Shown: positions 7,879 through 16,415, counted from the stretch's first letter. The stretch is DNA of 64,000 nt from JBFHIZ01 sp963666475 (GCA_963666475.2 CAXXJM010000001.1:1054001-1118000), one strand, 5' to 3'. Notes: generated from the sequence alone by a model not told the origin. Numbers and translations: made by a program.

Positions 7879-8651
7879 AAATATGGGTTATTGCCTTATT
7901 AACAGCTAGTATCCTATTGTGTGGTGTTTTCGTCGCAAAAGTGACGGGTATTTGGGATGGTACGGATAATGGGTCAGGTAATATTAAGGCCGAAACACTA
8001 CAACGTTTCTCTGAAGATTCTTCTCCCGAAAACATTCGCGGTTCCTATACTTTCCATGACATTGAAGTATTATATGGAATTGATGCTTCTGATTTAGCAG
8101 TGGCCTTTCAGATTGAGGCTTTCGATCCTTCCATCATCGGACTCAGTGATCTTGAAAATCTGTACAATGATTTAGAAGAAGGAGTTGAGATTGGAACAGG
8201 TTCTATCAAGTGGTTTGTTTCAATTTATACTGGTCTGGAATATATTCATGAAGGAGATTATCTTCCAAGTGGTGCCATTGCCTTTCTTACTAGTAAAAAT
8301 CTTTGGACCAAAGACTTAGAATCACAGTATGGTGATTTCATTACAACACTTCCGCAAACTTCTTATCTATATAGCAGCGAAATTCTTGACGCAATACATG
8401 CCGAAGAGGAATTCGGTGAAAGTTTAGATACAGGTTCTTCTCTTGATGAGCCACTTAACGAATTCAGTGGGAAAACAACCGTTTCTGATTTGTTGGAAAT
8501 GGGTATTTCACAATCCGACATTGAATCCATACTCGGAATGAAAATCCCTAATAATCATATGACCGTTCGAGATATTTGCAATGCAAATGAGATCAGTTAT
8601 AGTACTGTAAAAAGTGAAATCATGACTTTACTTGATTCTCTAGACCAATAA
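7875..8651 (+). CDS. Membrane-anchored partner protein of the NapH-like ferredoxin, repeat-containing
   Basis: 258 residues. An N-terminal membrane anchor or uncleaved signal (residues 4-22) is followed by an extracytoplasmic part. Two related segments can be seen: GSYTFHDIEVLYGIDASDL near residue 55 and GKTTVSDLLEMGISQSDIE near residue 200. Each follows the pattern G-x-x-T-x-x-D-hydrophobic-x4-G-I-x-x-S/D-D. From memory, this short module is common in the tails of membrane ferredoxin and DUF4405-type proteins, but its function is unknown. No cofactor-binding motif is visible. It is coupled (4-bp overlap) to the NapH-like gene, so the two probably form one complex. Confidence 0.65.
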   Translation: MKIWVIALLTASILLCGVFVAKVTGIWDGTDNGSGNIKAETLQRFSEDSSPENIRGSYTFHDIEVLYGIDASDLAVAFQIEAFDPSIIGLSDLENLYNDLEEGVEIGTGSIKWFVSIYTGLEYIHEGDYLPSGAIAFLTSKNLWTKDLESQYGDFITTLPQTSYLYSSEILDAIHAEEEFGESLDTGSSLDEPLNEFSGKTTVSDLLEMGISQSDIESILGMKIPNNHMTVRDICNANEISYSTVKSEIMTLLDSLDQ

Positions 8652-8687
8652 TAAAAGTCGCCTCTTACGAGGCGACTTTTATTATTA
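8651..8687. terminator. Bidirectional terminator
   Basis: A perfect 12-bp stem (8653-8664 with 8669-8680), loop TTAC, with T- and A-rich flanks. It serves the convergent redox-partner gene and the bacteriohemerythrin gene. Confidence 0.9.
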
Positions 8688-9095
8688 TGCCATTGCTTTT
8701 ACAAAAAACTCACTGTACATAAAATCTGTATTTAAAATGTGTTTAAAAATCCATGAAGCTACGAACTTGAGCAATTCACTGATTGCTTCTTTTTGCTCGC
8801 TATCGATGGAACTATAATCTAAATTTTCTAAGTATGCAATAAAATCCTGATGTTCTTTAACATGCTCTTCCATATCTGGATAATTATATTTTTCCATCAT
8901 CAATTCTTCATGATGAAAATGATATTTTGTGTATTCCGCCAATGCCTCTAATTGATTCATAATTTCATCATAAGAATCCTGACCGTGGTAATCTAATAAT
9001 AAGTCATTAATTTTATTCCCAATATCAAATAATGCCTTATGCTGTTCATCAATTTCAGGTACTTTAACCGCAAAATCTTCTTTCCAAATAAACAT
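8685..9095 (-). CDS. Bacteriohemerythrin
   Basis: Small non-heme di-iron protein that binds O2 (and can bind NO), 136 residues, the usual length. The iron ligands are readable in order: His in EIDEQHKALF (about residue 20), HFHHEELMMEKYNYPD (about 56-72), HVKEHQDF (about 78-85), and HILNTD near 118-123 giving the last His and Asp. It is monocistronic, with a TATAAT box at about 9137 on the minus strand and AGGAGG ahead of the ATG. It probably buffers or senses oxygen in an anaerobe. No TGTAGC-type operator like that of hcp is seen upstream. Confidence 0.92.
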   Translation of the reverse strand: MFIWKEDFAVKVPEIDEQHKALFDIGNKINDLLLDYHGQDSYDEIMNQLEALAEYTKYHFHHEELMMEKYNYPDMEEHVKEHQDFIAYLENLDYSSIDSEQKEAISELLKFVASWIFKHILNTDFMYSEFFVKAMA

Positions 9096-9180
9096 ATTCT
9101 AGTCCTCCTTTAATTCTAGTAATTCGTTTATCCAAGTATTATAGCACATTCTTTGAAAAATACATCTGAAAACATAAAAT

Positions 9181-10704
9181 TTACACAGATTTTTCTATTT
9201 CTATAAAATGAATTGGCAATTCCAATCGAAATGTACTGCCCATTGAATCTGAATCAACTAAATAAGCACTGCCCCCTAATCGTTTCAGATTTTCTTTAAC
9301 AATAAAAAGACCCAATCCGTCTCCAGATGGACCATCCTTACGTTCCTTTTTATAATATGCTTCGAAAATGTGTGCTTGTTCTTGTGTCGGTATTCCACAC
9401 CCACTGTCCCTCACATCAATCTGTGCCATAGAATCGAAATACTTATAATCAATCAGAACAGTTCCTCCCGTCGCTGTAAATTTATACGCATTTGTTAACA
9501 AGTTATAAATACTCTGTCCTAAAAGATATGGATCGGTCTTTAAATTCCATTTTTCATTGGATAACAATCTGAAATCAATGCTCTTTTTTTGAAACTGCGT
9601 ACGCATCCCATTCATTATTTGCTCAAAAAAATGATTCATCTCTATTGATGAAATCTGTAATCGTTGTTCACTCATCTCAGCATCCAAAAAACCACTCATA
9701 TTTTCAATAATATGTGTAAGTTGAAGAATTTGCTCATTACATACTTGAAGTTCCTTCTCCTGCATGTGTATGATTCCATCTTCGATTCCCTCTATATGCA
9801 TTTTCAATATAGAAAGTGGCGTTCTTGTTTGATGCACCATTTCATCAATCAAAGTCTTACGTGCCTTTTGTCTGATTTTCAGACGCGATTCCAAAGCTGT
9901 TAAACTTTTCTGAATACTGAAAATTTCTTTTGTTTTCGAATAATGAATTATTTCCTCTTTACCAAGTTCAATGTTTTGTGCGTAATCAGCTGTTTTAACC
10001 AACTCTCTGCTGACCTTTCGACTCATCCACACGCCTAATACAAGCACAACAACTAAAACAATTGATAAAGAGAACAAACTGTTTCTAAGCAAAGAATTTT
10101 GAAACATCGTTGCCGCATATGAATCTGCTGACGAAGTAAATCTCGTCACCACGAATAATCCCTTGCCGTTTTCCATAAGAAACTCTTCCTGAATATTATA
10201 TCCATCGTTTCCTTCATTCATTATTGCTCTCATCATACCATGCATCGAATTGTATTTGTTGATTTGTTGATTATCAGAAACGGAAAATAACAAGGCTCCT
10301 GAATCGTCATAAACATCAATTTTTGTTATGGATGCTTCTAAGAACGAGGACAAATTCAATAATACTTGTTCTTTATTTAGATGCTCAGACTGCATCTCAT
10401 TTTCTAAATAATACTGAATATCCAAACAAGTTTGTTCATAATTGTCATCTAAGTACTTAGTAAAGTTTTGGTTGCTCAAAAAACTAAGTATCGCGGTGTT
10501 AATGATGATCGAAAGGAGCGCAATCAACTGTTCCCTAGATAAAATCTGTCCAATGTTTTTCATAAAAACAAGCAGAATCTTGTATTCTGCGGCGGTTAAG
10601 TCGACCTTCTTATCTGCACATTTAACCATTTGACTGCCTGTAAATAGACAAATATCTGCAAAAGAATACTTAATTTCTGCTTCTTCACGATATACGCGTT
10701 TCAA
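9181..10704 (-). pseudogene. Histidine kinase fused to the remnant of its response regulator
   Basis: The 507-codon frame starts at a TTG with no real ribosome binding site. Residues 1-65 are the start of an OmpR-type winged helix (KKVDLTAAEYKILLVFMKNIG, then SREQLIALLS). The frame then jumps directly into a kinase membrane helix (IIINTAILSFL). So the end of the regulator and the beginning of the kinase have been deleted at about 10510. The rest is an intact-looking kinase: extracytoplasmic sensor part about 80-180, second membrane helix about 200-225, phosphoacceptor region MVHQTRTPLSILK near 288, and ATPase boxes with NAYKFTATGG and GDGLGLFIVKENL. It might still be translated, but with the damage upstream it is best read as a decayed system. 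Confidence 0.75.
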
Positions 10705-11057
10705 AAAACGCGAACTCTTTTCATCAATTCTCTTGCACTAAAGGGCTTCATAACATAGTCATCCACCCCCAAATCAAATCCTCGAATTCGATCTGCCTCT
10801 TCCTGTTTTGCAGTCAAAAAAATAACTGGAATATCCGAAACCTTTCGAATTTCTTGAAGCACTTCGAATCCGTTTATCCCAGGCATCATCACATCAAGCA
10901 AAACGAGGTGAATCTCCTGTCTCCCAAACAATTCCTATGCTTCAAAACCATTTGCGGCCAAAGAAACTTCATAGCCTTCCCGTATTAAATACTTCGCTAT
11001 GAACTCCCTGATTTCCGCTTGATCTTCAACCACTAAAATTTGAAAAATCAGTGTCAT
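10510..11057 (-). pseudogene. Decayed OmpR-family response regulator
   Basis: Reading from the ATG at 11057 gives a receiver domain (LVVEDQAEIREFIAKYL, then after the stop VLLDVMMPGINGFEVL, with Asp phosphosite and Lys in VMKPF). There are two lesions. Codon 41 is TAG (10937-10935), within GFEA-stop-ELF. A run of six T (10703-10708 on the minus strand) is one base short: adding one T restores the expected VRVFLKRVYREE junction to the winged-helix domain. The C-terminal part of the DNA-binding domain is then lost in the fusion with the kinase at about 10510. Three independent lesions argue for true loss of function rather than one sequencing error. Confidence 0.85.
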
Positions 11058-11089
11058 CACCTCGCTTAACTTTCATATATTAGATCGAA

Positions 11090-11344
11090 TTATTTTAATA
11101 AATTCTTCATTTTTAGGTATTCTTCTTCAGTAATCTCGCCATTTGCATATCTTCTTCTGAGAATTTCCTCTGTATCATCATGATGATAGGATTTCTTATT
11201 TCTTCGAACAAGAATAATCACAAGCGCAATTACAAGGAGAACAGCTAGACCTCCTAAAAATAAATGTGGCATATACCACATCGAATTCACTCCAGAATAC
11301 ATTCCGTGACCTAATAAACCTCCAGTACAACCTCTATAAAACAT
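11090..11344 (-). CDS. Small membrane protein with C-terminal SHOCT domain
   Basis: 84 residues. A Gly/Met-rich N-terminus (MFYRGCTGGLLGHGMYSG) is followed by one membrane helix (about 27-48), a basic RRNKKSYHHDD stretch and the SHOCT motif EEILRRRYANGEITEEEYLKMKNLL at the C-terminus. SHOCT is a short oligomerisation module, often next to a membrane anchor. The function is unknown. It lies just upstream of the decayed regulator on the same strand. Many such proteins are co-encoded with two-component or metal-stress genes, so it may have been part of that locus. Confidence 0.8.
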   Translation of the reverse strand: MFYRGCTGGLLGHGMYSGVNSMWYMPHLFLGGLAVLLVIALVIILVRRNKKSYHHDDTEEILRRRYANGEITEEEYLKMKNLLK

Positions 11345-11417
11345 ATTTTTCGCCTCCTTCTATTTGATAAGGCTAGTATATCTTACAAATATGACTGAAT
11401 TATGATTTTACGATATA

Positions 11418-11951
11418 TTAATAGTTTTCTTTTCTCACTTCGTAATAGCTCTTTGGATGTGCACAAACTGGGCACTTTTCAGGTGCTTTTTTACCCATAA
11501 TCAAATGTCCACAATTTCTACATTCCCACATCGTTTCTCCTGCTTTTTCAAATACCTGTTGCATTTCTACATTACTTAATAAAGCACGATATCTTTCTTC
11601 ATGAGATTTTTCGATTTTTGCTACCATACGGAACTGCGCAGCAAGTTTTGTAAATCCTTCCTCTTCTGCATCGACAGCAAAACGTTCATACATATCTGTC
11701 CACTCATAGTGTTCTCCTTCTGCAGCATGAAGTAAATTTTGAGCGGTATCCCCTAATTCATCAAGAGCTTTGAACCAAAGTTTTGCATGCTCTTTTTCAT
11801 TATTTGCAGTTGCTTCGAAAAGCGCAGCAATTTGCTCATATCCTTCTTTTTTTGCTACCGAAGAAAAATATGTGTATTTGTTTCTTGCCATTGACTCCCC
11901 AGCAAATGCATCATTCAAATTCTTCTCTGTTTTTGATCCTTTTAATTCCAT
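11418..11951 (-). CDS. Rubrerythrin
   Basis: Peroxide-reducing di-iron protein of anaerobes, about 177 residues. The N-terminal ferritin-like domain carries the two iron-binding helices (residues 13-40 with NDAFAGESMARNKYTYFSSVAKKEG, and ANNEKEHAKLWFKAL). The C-terminus is a rubredoxin-like Fe(SCys)4 site, CRNCGHLIMG then CPVCAHPKSYYE. Electrons come from a rubredoxin or NADH reductase encoded elsewhere. The ATG at 11951 is chosen over the in-frame GTG at 11957 because GGAG sits 8 bp ahead of it. It appears monocistronic. The 73 bp downstream of it hold no clear terminator. Confidence 0.95.
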   Translation of the reverse strand: MELKGSKTEKNLNDAFAGESMARNKYTYFSSVAKKEGYEQIAALFEATANNEKEHAKLWFKALDELGDTAQNLLHAAEGEHYEWTDMYERFAVDAEEEGFTKLAAQFRMVAKIEKSHEERYRALLSNVEMQQVFEKAGETMWECRNCGHLIMGKKAPEKCPVCAHPKSYYEVRKENY

Positions 11952-12041
11952 GTTCACTTCTCCTTTTCTTTACTTCTGTAATAATATCAAATTTATCAAT
12001 TTATTGAAGCATTACATAAAAATTGTAACACATTTTAGAAC

Positions 12042-12070
12042 GCAAAAAAAGGGAATGTTTTACATTCCCT
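12042..12070 (-). terminator. Terminator of the GNAT/DUF2200 transcript
   Basis: On the minus strand an AGGGAATGT stem, loop of three or four A, then ACATTCCCT and TTTTTTT. It lies directly downstream of the acetyltransferase stop. Confidence 0.85.
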
Positions 12071-12077
12071 GATTGTT

Positions 12078-12404
12078 CTAACGATCAATTTCTCCATCGA
12101 TTCTGCATGATGTCGATGCTCGAAAATAGTCTGACATAATATCTGCATATTCATCTTGATGTTTCTCCAGCCAACTACTTGCGTATGAACAAGATGCTAC
12201 CGCTGTAATCGCTTCTTTTCGAAGGTATTCAGCTACTTCTTTCATCATTGTTCCTGCGATACCTTGTCCCCGATAGTTCGGATCTACATATACATGCGAA
12301 ATATCGACTTCCTTCTCACTCAAGATACGTAAAGATGCTGCTGAGACTATTTGTCCTTTGTCATCCACGAATTCAATTTTCTCTTTTCCATATTTCCATT
12401 CCAT
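12078..12404 (-). CDS. GNAT-family N-acetyltransferase, short YidJ/YjdJ type
   Basis: 108 residues, a minimal acetyl-CoA-dependent acyltransferase. The acetyl-CoA loop VYVDPNYRGQGIAGTMMKEVAEYL (about residues 38-61) has the R-G-x-G-I-A signature. The C-terminal CSYASSWLEKHQDEYADI matches the small Acetyltransf_CG group. The substrate is unknown. It follows the DUF2200 gene by 9 bp and shares its transcript and terminator. The stop is TAG. Confidence 0.88.
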   Translation of the reverse strand: MEWKYGKEKIEFVDDKGQIVSAASLRILSEKEVDISHVYVDPNYRGQGIAGTMMKEVAEYLRKEAITAVASCSYASSWLEKHQDEYADIMSDYFRASTSCRIDGEIDR

Positions 12405-12413
12405 AATATATCC

Positions 12414-12767
12414 TCATAATTCTCTTAAAATTTTACGCATTGGTCTTCCTTTTGCAAGTTCGTCAATCAACTTATCTAAATATCGAATTCTCTGCATAAT
12501 TGGGTCTTCTACTTCCTCAACAGCAACTCCGCATACTTTTCCTGAAATCAGTTTACTAAGTGGATTAAATCCCGTGGCTTGTTCAAAAAAAGTTCGAACA
12601 TCGGAATTATGAATAAGGTGTCGTTCCACTTCAGACATTTGATATCCTGTCAACCAGCAAATAATTTGATCCACTTCGTCCTTACTTCTTCCTTTTCGTT
12701 CAGCTTTTGCAACATAAAGAGGGTACACACTTGCAAAACTCATCGAATAAATCCGTTCATTTCCCAT
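12414..12767 (-). CDS. DUF2200 family protein
   Basis: 117 residues, soluble. The start GNERIYSMSFASVYPLYVAKAERKGR and the segment VDQIICWLTGYQ are the hallmark of the DUF2200 family, small cytoplasmic proteins of unknown function widespread in gut bacteria. The C-terminus has a run of basic and helical residues (MQRIRYLDKLIDELAKGRPMRKIL). It is first in a two-gene unit with the acetyltransferase. No function is claimed. Confidence 0.85.
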   Translation of the reverse strand: MGNERIYSMSFASVYPLYVAKAERKGRSKDEVDQIICWLTGYQMSEVERHLIHNSDVRTFFEQATGFNPLSKLISGKVCGVAVEEVEDPIMQRIRYLDKLIDELAKGRPMRKILREL

Positions 12768-12802
12768 TTAATCACTTGTCCTTTCCCACTTTAATTGAAC
12801 AT

Positions 12803-12838
12803 AAAAAACAGGTTATAGTATATTATAACCTGTTTTTC
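12803..12838 (-). terminator. Terminator of the uxu operon
   Basis: An A-T rich but perfect stem (AAAAACAGGTTATA paired with TATAACCTGTTTTT, loop GTATAT) lies 17 bp downstream of the SDR gene. It can work in both directions. Confidence 0.85.
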
Positions 12839-12854
12839 TAAAAATTCAATTCTA

Positions 12855-13697
12855 CTATACTCCAGAATAAGCCGAGAAACCACCATCAATCGGAATGACA
12901 ACCCCAGTTACAAAACCAGATGCTTTCGGATTTGATAAAAACATGAGCGTTCCATTTAATTCCTCAGCTTCTCCAAATCGTTCCATCGGGGTTGCTGCAA
13001 GTATTTTTTCTGTTCTCTCTGTAGGAGTTCCGTCTTCATGAAACAGTAATTTTTCATTTTGCGCAGTTACAAAGAATCCAGGTGCTAATGCATTCACACG
13101 GATTCCAACTTTTGAAAAATGCACTGCCAGCCACTTTGTAAAATTGCTAACCGCTGACTTTGCCCCACTATAAGCAGGAATCTTTGTAAGTGGCGTAAAA
13201 GCATTCATGGAAGATACATTGATAATGGTACAGTCATTCTTTCCGATCATATCTTTCGCAAACACCTGTGATGGAAGTAACGTACCTATGAAATTTAAAT
13301 TAAATACAAATTCTACACCTTTTTGATCCAAATCAAAAAATGTAACCAAATCTTTCTCATCATCACCAAGTTGATAGTACTCATTTGTCGTATTTGCTCT
13401 TGCACTATTTCCACCAGCACCATTTAACAACAAATCACATGGTCCAAGATCCTTCATGATTTCTACATGTGCTGCTTCAATGCTATCTCTTTCAAGAACA
13501 TTGACTTGGTATGCCTTTGCGGTTCCACCAAGAATTTCAATTTGCTTTGCAACAGAATCTGCTGCCTCTTTATTTAAATCAAGTAATGCAACTTTCGCGC
13601 CTGCTTCTGCGAGTGTTTTTGCAAACATTCCACACAATATCCCACCTGCTCCAGTTACTACTGCCACTTTTCCTGTTAAATCTGTTCCAAACACCAT
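12855..13697 (-). CDS. SDR-family D-fructuronate reductase (mannonate oxidoreductase)
   Basis: NAD(P)-dependent short-chain dehydrogenase, 280 residues. The cofactor loop TGAGGILCG is at residues 15-23, NGAGG follows at about 92, the catalytic Ser is in NVSSMNAFTPL (about 157-167), and the Tyr-Lys pair is in PAYSGAKSAVSNFTKW (about 174-189). It lies 3 bp downstream of uxuA. SDR enzymes beside uxuA catalyse D-fructuronate to D-mannonate in Firmicutes, replacing the unrelated E. coli UxuB. The Tyr-x3-Lys spacing is intact. It ends with tandem TAG TAG codons before the terminator. Confidence 0.87.
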   Translation of the reverse strand: MVFGTDLTGKVAVVTGAGGILCGMFAKTLAEAGAKVALLDLNKEAADSVAKQIEILGGTAKAYQVNVLERDSIEAAHVEIMKDLGPCDLLLNGAGGNSARANTTNEYYQLGDDEKDLVTFFDLDQKGVEFVFNLNFIGTLLPSQVFAKDMIGKNDCTIINVSSMNAFTPLTKIPAYSGAKSAVSNFTKWLAVHFSKVGIRVNALAPGFFVTAQNEKLLFHEDGTPTERTEKILAATPMERFGEAEELNGTLMFLSNPKASGFVTGVVIPIDGGFSAYSGV

Positions 13698-13700
13698 TGA

Positions 13701-14759
13701 TTAATCCTCCTTCTTACTCATCTTTTCGATTGCTTCCCATAAACCATTTAAATAAGTTGCTCCTAACGCACGATCATAAAGACCATATCCAGCTCTTCCT
13801 GTCTCACCCCAAATCATTCTTCCATGATCTGGACGAATGTACCCATCAAATCCACCATCATATAACGACTTCATAATTGCAAACATATCTAATGATCCGC
13901 AGGAAGAAAGATGAGCACGTTCTTCAAATCCATCCTCTACAAGCGCTACATTTCTCATATGTACGAAATGAATTCTTCCCATTTGCGAATATTTTTTGGC
14001 CATCTCTACCACATTGTTTTTATTTGAACATCCTAAAGAACCTGTACACAACGTAATTCCGTGATGGGAATCATCGGAAATTGCCAGAAATCTATCCAAA
14101 TTCGTTTGATCCGTTATAATTCTAGGTAGTCCAAAAATACTCCAACAAGGATCATCCTCATGAATTGCCATATTTACACCTGCTTCTGCTGCAACAGGAA
14201 TGATTTTCTGAATAAAATATGTCAAATTATCCCATAAATCGTCTTCTGTAAGTGCATGATATTGTGCTACAACCTGTCGTAATTCTTCTCTCGTATAGCT
14301 CGCATCCCATCCTGGTAAAGTCAAATCACTATCACCAGAAAGAGGGTTTACTTGGTCGACTTGTTTTTGATAATACACAAGTGATGTTGAACCATCCTCT
14401 AACACATGGTCTAATTGAGTTCTCGTCCAATCAAATACCGGCATAAAGTTATAACAAATACATTTTACACCTGCTGCCCCAAGTCTTCTGATATTCTCAC
14501 AATAGTTTTCAATATATTGATCCCTCGTTGCTTTTCCTAACTTTATGTCTTCATGAACTGGCACACTTTCTATTACCTCAAAGTGTAGTCCTGCATCTTC
14601 GGTTGTCGATTTTAGTTTTTCAATACTTTCTTTGCTCCACACTTCTCCAACTGGTACGTCATACACTGCAGTAACAATACTGTGCATACCAGGTATCTGT
14701 CGGATATTTTGGATTGTAACCTTATCATCTTCACCATACCATCTAAATGATAACTTCAT
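13701..14759 (-). CDS. uxuA: Mannonate dehydratase UxuA
   Basis: Dehydrates D-mannonate to 2-keto-3-deoxygluconate in glucuronate catabolism, 352 residues, normal length. The start MKLSFRWYGEDDKVTIQNIRQ and the TIM-barrel motifs YNFMPVFDWTRTQL (about residue 100), MAIHEDDPCWSIFGLPRI (about 200), ITLCTGSLGCSNKN and IHFVHMRN are diagnostic. They carry the His, Cys, His and Asp metal ligands. It is the first gene of a two-gene operon with the SDR reductase and divergent from an AraC regulator, as expected for a uronate-inducible unit. Confidence 0.95.
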   Translation of the reverse strand: MKLSFRWYGEDDKVTIQNIRQIPGMHSIVTAVYDVPVGEVWSKESIEKLKSTTEDAGLHFEVIESVPVHEDIKLGKATRDQYIENYCENIRRLGAAGVKCICYNFMPVFDWTRTQLDHVLEDGSTSLVYYQKQVDQVNPLSGDSDLTLPGWDASYTREELRQVVAQYHALTEDDLWDNLTYFIQKIIPVAAEAGVNMAIHEDDPCWSIFGLPRIITDQTNLDRFLAISDDSHHGITLCTGSLGCSNKNNVVEMAKKYSQMGRIHFVHMRNVALVEDGFEERAHLSSCGSLDMFAIMKSLYDGGFDGYIRPDHGRMIWGETGRAGYGLYDRALGATYLNGLWEAIEKMSKKED

Positions 14760-14834
14760 AATTATACCGTCCCTTTCTCATTTACCTGAAAATCAAGGTT
14801 GTTCATTCTTTCTAGATTCAGTATAATATTCCAA

Positions 14835-14861
14835 ACTGCAAATTAATATTGCAAATGCAGT
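14835..14861. promoter_or_regulatory. Candidate operator between uxuA and the AraC gene
   Basis: Inverted repeat ACTGCA (14835-14840) with TGCAGT (14856-14861) around an AT-rich core that holds a direct repeat of TGCAAAT-like elements. Its place 76 bp from the uxuA start, between divergent genes, suits an AraC-family site. Confidence 0.4.
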
Positions 14862-14939
14862 ATGTTACATTGCATTTCGGCTACGAAAAAGATATAATTT
14901 CTGTATTAGCAAAGAAACTTAGAAAGGAAATTATAGTTC

Positions 14940-15797
14940 ATGAAGAAAATGATTCAGGAATTTTCATCCAATCAAACCATGCTTGGTTCATCCATCGAAC
15001 TTTTTCATTATCAGGATGTTCGATTTGGAAAAGTTCCTCCCCATATACATAATCACTATGAATTTTATTTTTTTCTGGAAGGGAAGGCCACATACTTCAT
15101 TGAAAACAGACAGTACAACCTTGAAAAAGGCGATTTTCTAATGATTCCACCTAATATTCTCCATTTTCCCGAAGTCATGCCCAGTATCGACACGACACCA
15201 TATGACCGAATTGTCGTTTGGCTAAATACAGAATATTATGACAAAATGACAGCATTTGATCCAAGTTTACGGGAAATGTTAGACTCTGTTTTCATTCATA
15301 AAAATTGGCATTTTCGCCCTACTACTGAGGACTTCCAGAAGATTCGTGAGATTCTATCTGCCATGGTCGAAGAACAAGTAAATCAAAAACTTAGTTATCT
15401 TGCATCCATCGAATCCTATTGCCTTCAGCTACTCGTGTTTATGAATCGAATCACACAGCATAAATCTAGTTTTCAACGAGACTATCCAACCAAAGACTTA
15501 TATTCGAATATCATCCACTACATTCATAAAAATATCAAAACACAGTTGCCGATCGAACAAATCACTACGGAATTTTTTATCAGCAAAAGTTATCTATCAA
15601 AGATTTTCCGAGAGCATCTTGGCATCTCGGTACACCAATACATTTTGCGAATTAAGACAGATAAGATACTGGAAGAAGTAAAAAAAGGTCGTACATTTTC
15701 TGAAGCATCCTATGAATATGGATTTGAAAACTATTCCAGCTTCTACCGCAGATGTATGAGGGAATTTCATACCTCTCCAAAAAATCTGAATCTATAG
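14940..15797 (+). CDS. AraC-family transcriptional regulator of the uxu operon
   Basis: 285 residues. The N-terminal cupin-like sensor domain (HIHNHYEFYFFLEGKATYFIE, then GDFLMIPPNILHF, about residues 30-80) probably binds a sugar acid. The C-terminal pair of helix-turn-helix motifs starts near 185 (QLPIEQITTEFFISKSYLSKIF, and FSEASYEYGFENYSSFYRRC). It is divergent from uxuA with 180 bp between, so it is the likely activator of hexuronate use. The ATG lies behind GGAAATTATAGTTC, a weak ribosome binding site, which suggests low expression. Confidence 0.88.
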   Translation: MKKMIQEFSSNQTMLGSSIELFHYQDVRFGKVPPHIHNHYEFYFFLEGKATYFIENRQYNLEKGDFLMIPPNILHFPEVMPSIDTTPYDRIVVWLNTEYYDKMTAFDPSLREMLDSVFIHKNWHFRPTTEDFQKIREILSAMVEEQVNQKLSYLASIESYCLQLLVFMNRITQHKSSFQRDYPTKDLYSNIIHYIHKNIKTQLPIEQITTEFFISKSYLSKIFREHLGISVHQYILRIKTDKILEEVKKGRTFSEASYEYGFENYSSFYRRCMREFHTSPKNLNL

Positions 15798-15802
15798 AAA
15801 TC

Positions 15803-15839
15803 AAAAAGAGGAATCCAATTTATATGAATTCCTCTTTTC
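15803..15839. terminator. Bidirectional terminator
   Basis: AAAAAGAGGAAT paired with ATTCCTCTTTT across a 13-nt loop, between the convergent AraC gene and the hcp operon. Confidence 0.85.
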
Positions 15840-15840
15840 A

Positions 15841-16398
15841 TTACTTTATATATATTTTCTCTAATCGTACAAGAACATCTAAGTAATGCTTTTGAACACC
15901 CGCCTTTTCTGCTTCAATTTCAAAAACAGCAGTCTGTTCATTAACCTTATTCAAAATTTCCTTCGCAAGGTTCTTTTCTGCAAATGAATAGACCAATTCA
16001 TCTTCTTTCTTTATATGTCTTTGTAGATGATTCGTATATCCTACTGCATTCGCAATAACATCCAGTCTTGCTGCCTGATCTCCTGCTTTTACTTTACCAA
16101 GAGCAGAAGTCAATTCACTGATAAATAGTCTTCCCCAATCATGTTCTACTAACATTCCAGCGTTGATCAGGCTGTGTCCCAGTTTTCCAAGATGCTCCAC
16201 CATCTCCAGGAACAGAAATTTTTCTTCTTTTCCATGATGATGTTTATCTGCATAATTTTTCAGGAAATCAATCATTTCATCAAAATCATCGTAAATAATC
16301 TCTTCACCGTCTAAAATTCTTTGTGATGCAGCTCTTAAAACATGAAGCATACGAACAATATAAGTATGTTCTTCAACCATTAATTGAATACTATCCAT
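15841..16398 (-). CDS. Hemerythrin-domain protein, last gene of the hcp operon
   Basis: 185 residues in a four-helix hemerythrin-like fold. Candidate iron ligands in order are HTYIVRMLHVL (residues 11-19), DKHHHGKEEKFLF (about 52-64), HDWGRLF (about 85) and HLQRHIKKEDELVY (about 123-136). This longer form with HHxxEE is the YtfE/Ric-like or hemerythrin-cation-binding group, linked in many bacteria to NO or iron-sulfur repair. It lies 17 bp after the 202-residue unknown protein in the hcp operon. Its role in nitrosative stress is inferred from the operon. Confidence 0.87.
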   Translation of the reverse strand: MDSIQLMVEEHTYIVRMLHVLRAASQRILDGEEIIYDDFDEMIDFLKNYADKHHHGKEEKFLFLEMVEHLGKLGHSLINAGMLVEHDWGRLFISELTSALGKVKAGDQAARLDVIANAVGYTNHLQRHIKKEDELVYSFAEKNLAKEILNKVNEQTAVFEIEAEKAGVQKHYLDVLVRLEKIYIK

Positions 16399-16415
16399 TT
16401 AAGCAACCCATCCTT

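Noticed and set aside
9096..9180. HcpR-type operator before the bacteriohemerythrin gene
   Set aside because: No TGTAGC-N4-GCTACA or close variant is found, only a TATAAT box.
10700..10710. Programmed frameshift in the response regulator
   Set aside because: The T6 run could slip, but the same gene also has a premature TAG and a large deletion. Decay is simpler.
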